64,000 bases of DNA from Streptomyces sp. NBC_00659 (lineage in GTDB: Bacteria; Actinomycetota; Actinomycetes; Streptomycetales; Streptomycetaceae): positions 4,898,001 through 4,962,000 of the forward strand of contig NZ_CP109031.1 of assembly GCF_036226925.1 (NCBI RefSeq). The letters are read 5' to 3'. The number at the start of each line of letters is the position of its first letter. Position 1 is the first letter of the stretch. The position numbers and the translations under genes were made by a program. Shown one piece after another: positions 17,648-24,814 of this stretch. Below the pieces are notes generated by a model. It did not search any database and was not told the DNA's origin. It saw nothing but the letters and a program-made list of their open reading frames with translations.

Positions 17648-19339
17648 GTGGCGGAACGGAGCACGGCTGCCGTCGACGTGGCAGACAACAGCGGTGACGA
17701 ACCGCTGACCGCCAAGGCGGACCAGACCACGTCCGACGGGGTGGCCCTCAACCGGGAGCGGGAAACGGACAGCGAAGAGGCACAGGGGAGCGGCGGGACC
17801 GAGGGTCCCGGAAAGGCCTCACCGCCCGAACTGCACAGCGGTCACAAACTCGCCAGGCGCTACCGCCTCGAAGAGTGCGTCACCCGACTGGACGGTTTCA
17901 GCAGTTGGCGCGCGATGGACGAGAAACTCCGTCGCGCCGTCGGGGTGCACCTGCTGCCCGCCGATCATCCGCGTGCCCGCTCCGTACTGGCGGCGGCCCG
18001 TTCCTCCGCCCTGCTGGGCGATCCCCGGTTCGTCCAGGTCCTGGACGCGGTCGAGGAGAACGATCTCGTCTACGTGGTGCACGAGTGGCTGCCGGACGCC
18101 ACGGAACTCACGGCTCTCCTCGCCTCGGGTCCCCTCGAGGTGCACGAGGCCTACCAGATGGTCAGTCAGGTCTCGGGGGCCATGGCCGCCGCACACCGCG
18201 AGGGCCTCGCCCATCTCAAGCTGACCCCGGGCGCCGTGCTGCGCACGTCCACCGGCCAGTGGCGCATCCGCGGGCTCGCCGTGAACGCGGCACTGCGCGG
18301 CATCAGTTCGGACACCCCGCAGCGCACCGACACCGAAGCGATCGGCGCACTCCTGTACGCCGTCCTCACCCAGCGCTGGCCGTACGAGAGCGATGCCTAC
18401 GGCCTGTCAGGACTGCCCAAGGGCGTCGGTCTCATCGCACCCGACCAGGTGCGTGCCGGAGTCCACCGGGGCCTGTCGGAGCTCGCCATGCGCGCGCTCG
18501 CCAACGACGGTGCGACCGCCTCCCGCCACGAGTCCCCGTGCACCACGCCGGAGGAGCTCGTGAAGGCGATCAGCGAGATGCCCCGCATCCGCCCGCCGGA
18601 GCCCGCCTTCACCGCACCGCCCGAGTACCAGCGCACGACGTACCAGCAGGGCACGTACGGGCGTCAGTCGCCCCGTCCGGGCGCCACCCAGCCCTTGCCG
18701 ACTCCGCCGCCCCCGCTGCAGAGCCGTACCGGTACGGCCCTGAAGTGGGCCGTGTCGGCTCTCCTCATCGCCGCACTGGGCCTGGGCAGTTGGCAGCTCG
18801 CGGACGCGCTGATGGACCACGACAAGGCCGACGACACCAAGCAGACCCAGACGACGGACGGCAACGAGAAGGACGGCACCAAGCCCGAGCCGGCCAAGCC
18901 GATCGCTATCAGCGGTGCGCGCGACTTCGACCCGTTCGGCGACGGTTCCGAAAAGCCTTCTGACATAGACAAGATCTACGACAGCGCTTCGGGTACGTAC
19001 TGGCAGACGGACTTCTACAAGAGCGCAGACTTCGGACGGTTGAAGCCGGGGCTCGGCGTCATCCTCGATCTCGGCAAGGCCCAGCAGGTCGGGAAGGTGA
19101 CCGTCTCCTTCGTGGGGGCCACTTCCGTTGAACTCCGCGCCGCCTCAGGTGACACAGCTACGGAGCCGCCCTCCTTCAACAGCTACACCAAGGTCGCCAA
19201 CGGCTCGGGGACGGCCGTGTCACTCAAGCCCGTCAAACCCCTCAAGACACGGTACTTGCTGGTCTGGCTGACACAGCTGCCGCAAACGGATGACGGCACG
19301 TACCGAGGCAGAGTGGTGGACGTCAAGGTGACCAGCTAG
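17648..19339 (+). CDS. Transmembrane Ser/Thr pseudokinase partner of MurJ with a C-terminal discoidin-like domain
   Basis: 563 residues from GTG at 17648, behind GGGGAGG. Residues about 60-320 have a kinase fold pattern, but the catalytic loop reads 'HLKLTPGAV' (about 187-195) in place of H-R-D-x-K-P-x-N, no D-F-G is visible ('RIRGLAVNA') and no Gly-rich loop is clear. It therefore probably binds or scaffolds and does not phosphorylate. A Pro-rich linker leads to one membrane helix ('LKWAVSALLIAALGLGSW', about 363-385). The outer part ('KIYDSASGTYWQTDFYKSAD' to the end) resembles a discoidin/F5-8-type carbohydrate-binding fold. Its position after murJ and before sigM fits the actinobacterial module in which a pseudokinase modulates MurJ. 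Confidence 0.8.
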   Translation: MAERSTAAVDVADNSGDEPLTAKADQTTSDGVALNRERETDSEEAQGSGGTEGPGKASPPELHSGHKLARRYRLEECVTRLDGFSSWRAMDEKLRRAVGVHLLPADHPRARSVLAAARSSALLGDPRFVQVLDAVEENDLVYVVHEWLPDATELTALLASGPLEVHEAYQMVSQVSGAMAAAHREGLAHLKLTPGAVLRTSTGQWRIRGLAVNAALRGISSDTPQRTDTEAIGALLYAVLTQRWPYESDAYGLSGLPKGVGLIAPDQVRAGVHRGLSELAMRALANDGATASRHESPCTTPEELVKAISEMPRIRPPEPAFTAPPEYQRTTYQQGTYGRQSPRPGATQPLPTPPPPLQSRTGTALKWAVSALLIAALGLGSWQLADALMDHDKADDTKQTQTTDGNEKDGTKPEPAKPIAISGARDFDPFGDGSEKPSDIDKIYDSASGTYWQTDFYKSADFGRLKPGLGVILDLGKAQQVGKVTVSFVGATSVELRAASGDTATEPPSFNSYTKVANGSGTAVSLKPVKPLKTRYLLVWLTQLPQTDDGTYRGRVVDVKVTS

Positions 19340-19369
19340 AACGCTTGTCGACGGAGGGGAGGGGGTCCG

Positions 19370-20101
19370 ATGGCCGATGAAGCCACACAGGGTGAAACAA
19401 GCGATCAGGACCTCCTGGCCCGCCACGTCGAGGGCGATCCAGACGCCTTCGGTGAGCTTGTACGGCGCCATCGCGACCGCCTGTGGGCGGTGGCCCTCCG
19501 GACGCTGGGAGACCGCGAGGAGGCCGCTGACGCGGTCCAGGACGCGCTCGTCTCGGCCTATCGAGCCGCCCACACCTTCCGGGGCCAGTCGGCTGTCACG
19601 ACCTGGCTGCACCGCATCACGGTGAACGCCTGCCTGGACCGAGCCCGCAAGGCCGCTTCCAGGAAGACGTCCCCCATCGATGACACCCAGCGCCTGGAGC
19701 AGCTTCTCGAACCGCACGAGTCCGCCGCCGCTCCGGCCGAACGCAACGACCTCCACCGGGAGCTCATATCCGCCCTGGGCACGCTCCCCGCCGACCAGCG
19801 CGCCGCCCTCGTCCTGGTGGACATGCAGGGCTACCCCGTGGCGGAGGCGGCCAGCATCCTCGATGTGCCGACCGGCACGGTGAAGAGCCGCTGTGCACGC
19901 GGCAGAGCCAGACTGCTTCCCCTGCTCACCCATCTCCGCACGGAGAACCCGGGCGGCGAGGAGACGAAGAAGTCGGGCGGCGGACGGAACCGGACGCAGG
20001 GGACATCCGTCCCACCCGCAGCGGGACCTCACGCATCGGGTCCCCACGACGCGGGGCCAAGCGATTCAGCTGCTGTGAAGGGCGGAGGTGGGCGGGCGTG
20101 A
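19370..20101 (+). CDS. sigM: ECF RNA polymerase sigma factor SigM
   Basis: 243 residues. Region 2 includes 'DAFGELVRRHRDRLWAVAL' and 'DAVQDALVSAYRAAHTF'; region 4 includes 'YPVAEAASILDVPTGTVKSR' with its helix-turn-helix. About 55 Gly/Ser/His-rich residues follow the sigma domains. The start is ATG at 19370 behind GGAGGGGAGGGGG. It directs transcription of an extracytoplasmic-stress regulon, and the last four bases overlap the GTGA start of the anti-sigma gene, so the pair is translationally coupled. The placement after the murJ-pseudokinase genes points to envelope stress. The naming follows the Streptomyces sigM locus upstream of trxBA. Confidence 0.88.
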   Translation: MADEATQGETSDQDLLARHVEGDPDAFGELVRRHRDRLWAVALRTLGDREEAADAVQDALVSAYRAAHTFRGQSAVTTWLHRITVNACLDRARKAASRKTSPIDDTQRLEQLLEPHESAAAPAERNDLHRELISALGTLPADQRAALVLVDMQGYPVAEAASILDVPTGTVKSRCARGRARLLPLLTHLRTENPGGEETKKSGGGRNRTQGTSVPPAAGPHASGPHDAGPSDSAAVKGGGGRA

Positions 20102-21015
20102 CATCCACGACGGACAAGGCCGAGCACCCGGACGTCGCGGAAATTTCCGACCTCACCGAAGGTCTGCTCTCGCCTACCCGTACCGAGGACGTGCGGCAAC
20201 ACCTCGATGGGTGCGCGCTCTGCACGGACGTGTACGACTCCCTGGAAGAGATCCGTAGCCTTCTCGGCACCCTGCCCGGCCCCGTGCGCATGCCTGACGA
20301 TGTCGCCGAACGCATCGATGCCGCCCTGGCCGCGGAAGCTCTGCTGAGCGCCGCAGTTCCCGACGAGGCGCCCGACGCCGAAGCCGACCGTGCTCATGTT
20401 TCACGTGAAACGTCGACTGCCTCGACTGCCACCAGTCCTTCGGGACATCCTCGTGGGGTCACCGGCCCCGGTCGCTCCCACCGAGCACGTCGTGGCCGCC
20501 GTAGGACCGCCCTCCTCGGCACTGCCTTCGCGGCCGCGGCACTGGGGCTCGGCGCGATCCTCGTTCAGTCCCTGGACAGCGCCAGCTCCAGCAAGACCCC
20601 CCAGACAGAAACCCGGCACGAGTCGGGGTCACGGACTGCCTTCTCCGAGCAGACTTTGAAGGGCGAGGTCTCGGACCTTCTCGCGAAGAACAAGAAGTCG
20701 GGTGGCGGCTCAGCCAGCGCCAAGCCCTGGGGTATCGCGTCACAGGACACCGGAACCGACTCGGGCGGCGTGCAGACCTTGATCACCCCCACACCCGCGG
20801 TTCCCCAGTGTGTCGAGCTGGGGACCGGAGACCCCGGGGTGCTCCTCGCCGCCAAGGAGGGCTCGTTCCAGGAGAAGAAGGTCTATCTCCTCGTGGTGTC
20901 CGATGCCTCCGACACGGCGAAGGTCACGGCCTACATCGTCGACGCCTCCTGCGAGAAACAGTCCTCTCCGTCGCCCGGCAAGCTCCTGCTGACCCGGTCG
21001 TACGCGCGTTCCTGA
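20098..21015 (+). CDS. Membrane-anchored anti-sigma factor (partner of SigM)
   Basis: 305 residues, GTG start overlapping the sigM stop by four bases. The N-terminal cytoplasmic domain has an H-x3-C-x2-C zinc-binding anti-sigma motif ('RQHLDGCALC', H35-C39-C42). One membrane helix ('ALLGTAFAAAALGLGAIL', about 140-157) follows a basic stretch, and the C-terminal domain of about 140 residues is outside the membrane. It would hold SigM inactive at the membrane and release it on envelope or redox stress. A parS site (20397-20412) lies inside the gene and encodes part of 'HVSRET' (residues 100-105) in the linker, where sequence constraint is low. Confidence 0.85.
   Translation: MTSTTDKAEHPDVAEISDLTEGLLSPTRTEDVRQHLDGCALCTDVYDSLEEIRSLLGTLPGPVRMPDDVAERIDAALAAEALLSAAVPDEAPDAEADRAHVSRETSTASTATSPSGHPRGVTGPGRSHRARRGRRRTALLGTAFAAAALGLGAILVQSLDSASSSKTPQTETRHESGSRTAFSEQTLKGEVSDLLAKNKKSGGGSASAKPWGIASQDTGTDSGGVQTLITPTPAVPQCVELGTGDPGVLLAAKEGSFQEKKVYLLVVSDASDTAKVTAYIVDASCEKQSSPSPGKLLLTRSYARS
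20397..20412. other. parS site inside the anti-sigma gene
   Basis: TGTTTCACGTGAAACG, one outer-base change from consensus (final A to G). It falls in the low-constraint linker just before the membrane segment. Confidence 0.88.
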
Positions 21016-21167
21016 ACCCACCTCTTGCCGGCTCTCCGGTACATCGGCCACGACTGTCCCGAGCCTCCCATCAGCACGCCCTGCCGCTGTGAAGTACAGA
21101 GGCCTGTCGCCCCGACGCCCCTTGGCGTCTCCGTCCGACACCTGGTCTCCGTGTGCCCTGACACAGC

Positions 21168-21194
21168 GGGAATTGAAGCCCCTTAGGATCCGTT
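21168..21194 (+). promoter_or_regulatory. SigR-type promoter of trxB-trxA
   Basis: GGGAAT (21168-21173) and GTT (21192-21194) are separated by exactly 18 bases, matching the SigR consensus GGAAT-N18-GTT, the thiol-oxidative-stress sigma factor known to drive trxBA in Streptomyces coelicolor. It lies about 70 bases ahead of the trxB start. Confidence 0.85.
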
Positions 21195-21264
21195 GGGTGG
21201 GGTGAGAGTACTGACAGATGCTCCCACCGGTACGCAGCAGTCTCCAGAGACGAGGAATCAAGCC

Positions 21265-22224
21265 GTGAGCGACGTCCGTAACGTGATCATCATCGGGTCT
21301 GGGCCCGCCGGCTACACGGCGGCGCTCTACACCGCGCGCGCGTCGCTGAAGCCGCTGGTCTTCGAAGGCGCCGTCACCGCGGGCGGTGCCCTGATGAACA
21401 CCACCGAGGTCGAGAACTTCCCCGGCTTCCAGGACGGCATCATGGGCCCCGAGCTCATGGACAACATGCGCGCCCAGGCCGAGCGCTTCGGTGCCGAGCT
21501 GGTCCCGGACGATGTCGTCGCCGTCGACCTGTCGGGCGAGATCAAGACGGTCACGGACACCGCCGGCACCGTGCACCGTGCCAAGGCCGTGATCGTCACG
21601 ACGGGCTCGCAGCACCGCAAGCTCGGCCTCCCCAACGAGGACACCCTCTCCGGGCGTGGCGTCTCCTGGTGCGCGACCTGTGACGGCTTCTTCTTCAAGG
21701 ACCACGACATCGCCGTCATCGGCGGTGGCGACACCGCGATGGAGGAGGCCACCTTCCTCTCGCGCTTCGCCAAGTCCGTCACCATCGTTCACCGCCGGGA
21801 CAGCCTCCGGGCCTCCAAGGCGATGCAGGAGCGGGCCTTCGCGGACCCGAAGATCAAGTTCATCTGGGACAGCGAGGTCGCCGAGATCAAGGGCGACCCG
21901 AAGCTGGCCGGTCTGACGCTGCGCAACCTCAAGACCGGCGAGACCTCGGAGCTCCCGGTGACCGGTCTGTTCATCGCGATCGGTCACGACCCGCGCACCG
22001 AGCTCTTCAAGGGCCAGCTCGACCTGGACGGCGAGGGCTACCTGAAGGTCGCCGCGCCTTCGACCCGCACCAACGTGACCGGCGTCTTCGGCGCCGGTGA
22101 CGTCGTCGACCACACCTACCGCCAGGCGATCACCGCGGCCGGTACCGGCTGCTCCGCCGCCCTCGACGCCGAGCGCTACCTCGCAGCCCTTGCGGACAGC
22201 GAGACCGCGGCCGCCACCGTCTGA
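21265..22224 (+). CDS. trxB: Thioredoxin reductase
   Basis: 319 residues from GTG at 21265 ('[16 protein letters not shown]'), preceded by GAGGAA with 8-base spacing; 24 further in-frame residues upstream are not family-like and overlap the promoter. FAD binding: '[17 protein letters not shown]'. Redox centre 'WCATCDG' with C136 and C139. NADPH binding '[18 protein letters not shown]' and '[12 protein letters not shown]'. C-terminal FAD motif '[20 protein letters not shown]'. It passes electrons from NADPH to the TrxA encoded 44 bases downstream. A SigR promoter upstream explains induction by disulfide stress. Confidence 0.97.
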   Translation: MSDVRNVIIIGSGPAGYTAALYTARASLKPLVFEGAVTAGGALMNTTEVENFPGFQDGIMGPELMDNMRAQAERFGAELVPDDVVAVDLSGEIKTVTDTAGTVHRAKAVIVTTGSQHRKLGLPNEDTLSGRGVSWCATCDGFFFKDHDIAVIGGGDTAMEEATFLSRFAKSVTIVHRRDSLRASKAMQERAFADPKIKFIWDSEVAEIKGDPKLAGLTLRNLKTGETSELPVTGLFIAIGHDPRTELFKGQLDLDGEGYLKVAAPSTRTNVTGVFGAGDVVDHTYRQAITAAGTGCSAALDAERYLAALADSETAAATV

Positions 22225-22268
22225 TCACCCAGCTCTCCCCACCGCACCAACAAGTTAAGGAGCCCGCC

Positions 22269-22601
22269 GTGGCCGGCACCCTCAAGAACGTGACCGACGA
22301 CTCCTTCGAACAGGACGTCCTCAAGAGCGACAAGCCCGTCCTGGTGGACTTCTGGGCCGCCTGGTGCGGCCCCTGCCGCCAGATCGCCCCCTCGCTCGAG
22401 GCCATCGCCGCCGAGCACGGCGACAAGATCGAGATCGTCAAGCTCAACATCGACGAGAACCCGGCGACGGCCGCCAAGTACGGCGTCATGTCGATCCCGA
22501 CCCTGAACGTCTACCAGGGCGGCGAGGTCGCCAAGACCATCGTCGGAGCGAAGCCGAAGGCCGCGATCGTGCGCGACCTGGAGGACTTCATCACCGAGTA
22601 G
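22269..22601 (+). CDS. trxA: Thioredoxin
   Basis: 110 residues with the classical active site W32-C33-G34-P35-C36 ('FWAAWCGPCRQIAPSLEAIA') and the cis-proline region 'YGVMSIPTLNVYQGGE'. The start is GTG at 22269 behind AAGGAG. Substrate of TrxB and general cytosolic disulfide reductase; in Streptomyces it also reduces the SigR anti-sigma RsrA, closing a feedback loop on the promoter seen upstream (family knowledge). Followed by a parS site and a strong hairpin. Confidence 0.97.
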   Translation: MAGTLKNVTDDSFEQDVLKSDKPVLVDFWAAWCGPCRQIAPSLEAIAAEHGDKIEIVKLNIDENPATAAKYGVMSIPTLNVYQGGEVAKTIVGAKPKAAIVRDLEDFITE

Positions 22602-22629
22602 TCGGCGACGGTGCCGTACAGGCGCCGTG

Positions 22630-22645
22630 TGTTTCACGTGAAACA
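22630..22645. other. parS site, consensus, after trxA
   Basis: TGTTTCACGTGAAACA, perfect; it extends to an 18-bp palindrome (22629-22646). It directly abuts the terminator hairpin starting at 22646. Confidence 0.95.
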
Positions 22646-22679
22646 CGAATGGGCCAGCCCGAGCGGGCTGGCCCATTCG
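22646..22679. terminator. Bidirectional terminator between trxA and the GNAT gene
   Basis: A perfect 15-bp stem beginning CGAATGGGCCAGCCC with a 4-base loop, between convergent genes and touching the parS site on its left. Confidence 0.85.
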
Positions 22680-22773
22680 CTTTCCCGGGGGATGCCGGGC
22701 GCTGAGCCGAGGATGCCGGGCCGTCGGAAGGACGCGTCGGTCCCGGGACACGAACGGTGCGGGCGGCCGCCCC

Positions 22774-23391
22774 TCACAAAGGACGGAGCGCAGGCTCCTT
22801 CTGCACGGCTCCGAGAAGCCGGTCCAGCGCCAACTCCACGTCTTCCTTCCAGGAGAGCGTCGTCCGCAGTTCCAGGCGCAGGCGGGGATGCCTGGGGTGA
22901 GGGCGCACGGTCTTGAAGCCCACCGCGACGAGATGGTCGGCGGGGAGCACACAGGCGGGTTCTTTCCACCGGGCATCTCCGAAGGCCTCGATCGCCTTGA
23001 ATCCCCGGCGGAGCAGATCCTTGGCCACTGTCTGGACCAGCACCCGGCCCAACCCTTGTCCCTGATAGCCCGGCATGATGAACGAGGTCATGAGCTGAAC
23101 CGCGTCCGGCGCCACGGGGCTTGTGGGAAACGCCGTGGAACGGGGGACGTAGGCCGGCGGCGCGTAGAGCGCATAGCCCACCGGCACATCGTCCACGTAG
23201 GCGACTCGGCCGCAGGATCCCCAGTCCAGCAGAACCGAGGAGATCCACGCCTCCTTCTCCAGGGCGCTCGTACCCGCCTTTACCGCGGCTTCACCGCGGA
23301 CAGGATCCAGTTCCCAGAAGACGCACGCCCGACAGCGCTGGGGAAGGTCCTGAAGGTTGTCCAGCGTGAGCGGTACGAGCCGACGCCCCAT
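22774..23391 (-). CDS. GNAT-family N-acetyltransferase
   Basis: 205 residues. The acetyl-CoA-binding motif A is visible as 'TSFIMPGYQGQGLGRVLVQT' (Q-x-x-G-x-G/A). The N-terminal 'LPQRCRACVFWELDPV' with two cysteines is characteristic of a streptomycete family found between trxA and parB. ATG at 23391 follows GAGGAA. The substrate is unknown. The first 112 bases overlap, in another frame, the end of a small upstream open frame with its own good ribosome binding site. Confidence 0.8.
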   Translation of the reverse strand: MGRRLVPLTLDNLQDLPQRCRACVFWELDPVRGEAAVKAGTSALEKEAWISSVLLDWGSCGRVAYVDDVPVGYALYAPPAYVPRSTAFPTSPVAPDAVQLMTSFIMPGYQGQGLGRVLVQTVAKDLLRRGFKAIEAFGDARWKEPACVLPADHLVAVGFKTVRPHPRHPRLRLELRTTLSWKEDVELALDRLLGAVQKEPALRPL

Positions 23392-23537
23392 GAAGGCTGT
23401 TCCTCGCTTCCTTCGCCCGCGGCGTCACGGGCGGCTGTCAGATGGCTCCGCTCTCTGAGCAGGCTGCCGACGAACCCGCCGACCGCTCCCAGACCCAGAC
23501 CTGCGGTCACCAGTCCGGTACGGCTCACGCTCTGCAT
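23280..23537 (-). CDS. Small hydrophobic protein overlapping the GNAT start
   Basis: 85 residues from ATG at 23537, preceded by GGGGAGG at 8-base spacing. It has one Gly-rich hydrophobic segment near the N-terminus ('GLVTAGLGLGAVGGFVGSLL') followed by a basic stretch. The last 37 codons overlap the GNAT gene out of frame, so only about the first 48 residues are independent sequence. I do not recognise the family. It may be a short membrane peptide coupled to GNAT translation, or the frame may be read only partly. Its ribosome binding site is the main support. Confidence 0.45.
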   Translation of the reverse strand: MQSVSRTGLVTAGLGLGAVGGFVGSLLRERSHLTAARDAAGEGSEEQPSWGVGSYRSRWTTFRTFPSAVGRASSGNWILSAVKPR

Positions 23538-23586
23538 GACCCTCGCCTCCCCGATGAAGGTGCTGCCAGGTGGATGCGCCATACCC

Positions 23587-23610
23587 ATCGCATCGTATCC
23601 ACGATGCGAT
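23587..23610. promoter_or_regulatory. Inverted repeat upstream of the small gene
   Basis: ATCGCATCGT and its exact complement with an ATCC spacer, 50 bases upstream of the ATG at 23537. It could be an operator or a leader hairpin. No protein can be assigned. Confidence 0.4.
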
Positions 23611-23633
23611 TCCATCGATACCGCCAGAAAGCA

Positions 23634-23678
23634 AAGAGCGGGCCGTATTCCGGCACACGCCGGACACGGCCCGCTCTT
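23634..23678 (-). terminator. Terminator after parB
   Basis: A 13-bp outer stem (AAGAGCGGGCCGT) with an inner CCGGC/GCCGG hairpin, 42 bases after the parB stop codon. Confidence 0.8.
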
Positions 23679-23719
23679 CCGGTGAACCCGATCGGACATC
23701 GGGCCACCAGAAAGCCGTC

Positions 23720-24814
23720 TCAGCTTTCCACGTCGTCGGAGTCGTCGTCCAGAAGGCTCTTCTGAAGCACCGGACCCTCTCCCGGGGCGAGGGAACCGAG
23801 GATGCGCTCAAGGTCTTCCATCGAAGCGAACTCGACAGTGATCTTCCCCTTCTTCTGCCCCAGGTCGACCTTCACCCGGGTCTCGAAGCGGTCCGAGAGG
23901 CGGGTGGCCAGATCGCTCAGCGCCGGAGAGAGCCGACTGCCGGCCCGCGGCCCCTTGGAGCGCTGAGCCGTCTGCGGGCGGGACCCCATGAGGGTCACGA
24001 TCTCCTCCACGGCCCGCACCGAGAGCCCCTCGGCGACGATGCGGTGAGCCAGGCGGTCCTGCTCCTCCGAGTCGTCGACGGCGAGGAGTGCCCGCGCATG
24101 CCCCGCGGAGAGAACTCCGGCAGCCACACGACGCTGAACCGACGGAGAGAGCTTCAGCAGACGCAGAGTGTTGGAGACCTGAGGACGCGACCGTCCGATC
24201 CGGTCCGCCAACTGGTCGTGCGTGCAGTTGAAGTCCTTGAGCAGCTGGTCGTAGGCCGCCGCCTCTTCCAGCGGGTTCAGCTGAGCCCGATGGAGGTTCT
24301 CCAGCAGCGCGTCCAGGAGAAGCTTCTCGTCCTCCGTGGCTCGCACGATCGCAGGAATGGCTTCAAGCCCCGCCTCACGGCAAGCCCGGAAACGACGCTC
24401 TCCCATGATGAGCTCGTAGCGCCCGGAACCCACCTGGCGCACGACGACCGGCTGGAGGAGTCCGACCTCCTTGATGGAGGTGACCAGCTCGGCGAGAGCG
24501 TCCTCGTCGAAGACCTCACGCGGCTGCCGCGGATTCGGCGTGATGGTGTCGAGGGGCAGCTCGGCGAAGTGGGCGCCGACGGGAGCCTGAAGCGTCTCCA
24601 GTGATCCGTTCGACGACACCTCCTCCGTTTCATGTGAAACAGACGGCAGCGTGGTCACCTTCGCCGCAGCCACCCCGCGCTCCGCCGTGAGCACGGGACC
24701 GGCGGTCGGCGAGGAGGGTGCCCCACTCGCCGAAACACCCGGTCGCTCACCTGTCGGAGCCGCAGGGATCAGCGCGCCCAGGCCCCGCCCCAGACCCCGT
24801 CGTCGGTCGCTCAC
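23720..24814 (-). CDS. parB: Chromosome-partitioning protein ParB
   Basis: 364 residues, GTG start overlapping the parA stop by four bases. The N-terminal 'RRRGLGRGLGALIP' is the typical ParA-interaction motif. After a variable linker comes the CTP-binding ParB/Noc domain with 'PRQPREVFDEDALAELV' and 'MGERRFRACREAGL' (GERRxRA), then the helix-turn-helix ('THDQLADRIGRSRPQVSNTL') that reads parS, and a C-terminal dimerisation domain. It loads at parS, spreads, and forms the origin-proximal complex needed for segregation in sporulating hyphae. A degenerate parS (24626-24641) lies within the linker region of its own gene. Confidence 0.97.
   Translation of the reverse strand: MSDRRRGLGRGLGALIPAAPTGERPGVSASGAPSSPTAGPVLTAERGVAAAKVTTLPSVSHETEEVSSNGSLETLQAPVGAHFAELPLDTITPNPRQPREVFDEDALAELVTSIKEVGLLQPVVVRQVGSGRYELIMGERRFRACREAGLEAIPAIVRATEDEKLLLDALLENLHRAQLNPLEEAAAYDQLLKDFNCTHDQLADRIGRSRPQVSNTLRLLKLSPSVQRRVAAGVLSAGHARALLAVDDSEEQDRLAHRIVAEGLSVRAVEEIVTLMGSRPQTAQRSKGPRAGSRLSPALSDLATRLSDRFETRVKVDLGQKKGKITVEFASMEDLERILGSLAPGEGPVLQKSLLDDDSDDVES
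24626..24641. other. Degenerate parS inside parB
   Basis: CGTTTCATGTGAAACA has two differences from consensus, one being the central C to T. It would be a weak ParB site at best; its location inside parB and near perfect sites makes ancestry as a parS likely. Confidence 0.55.
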
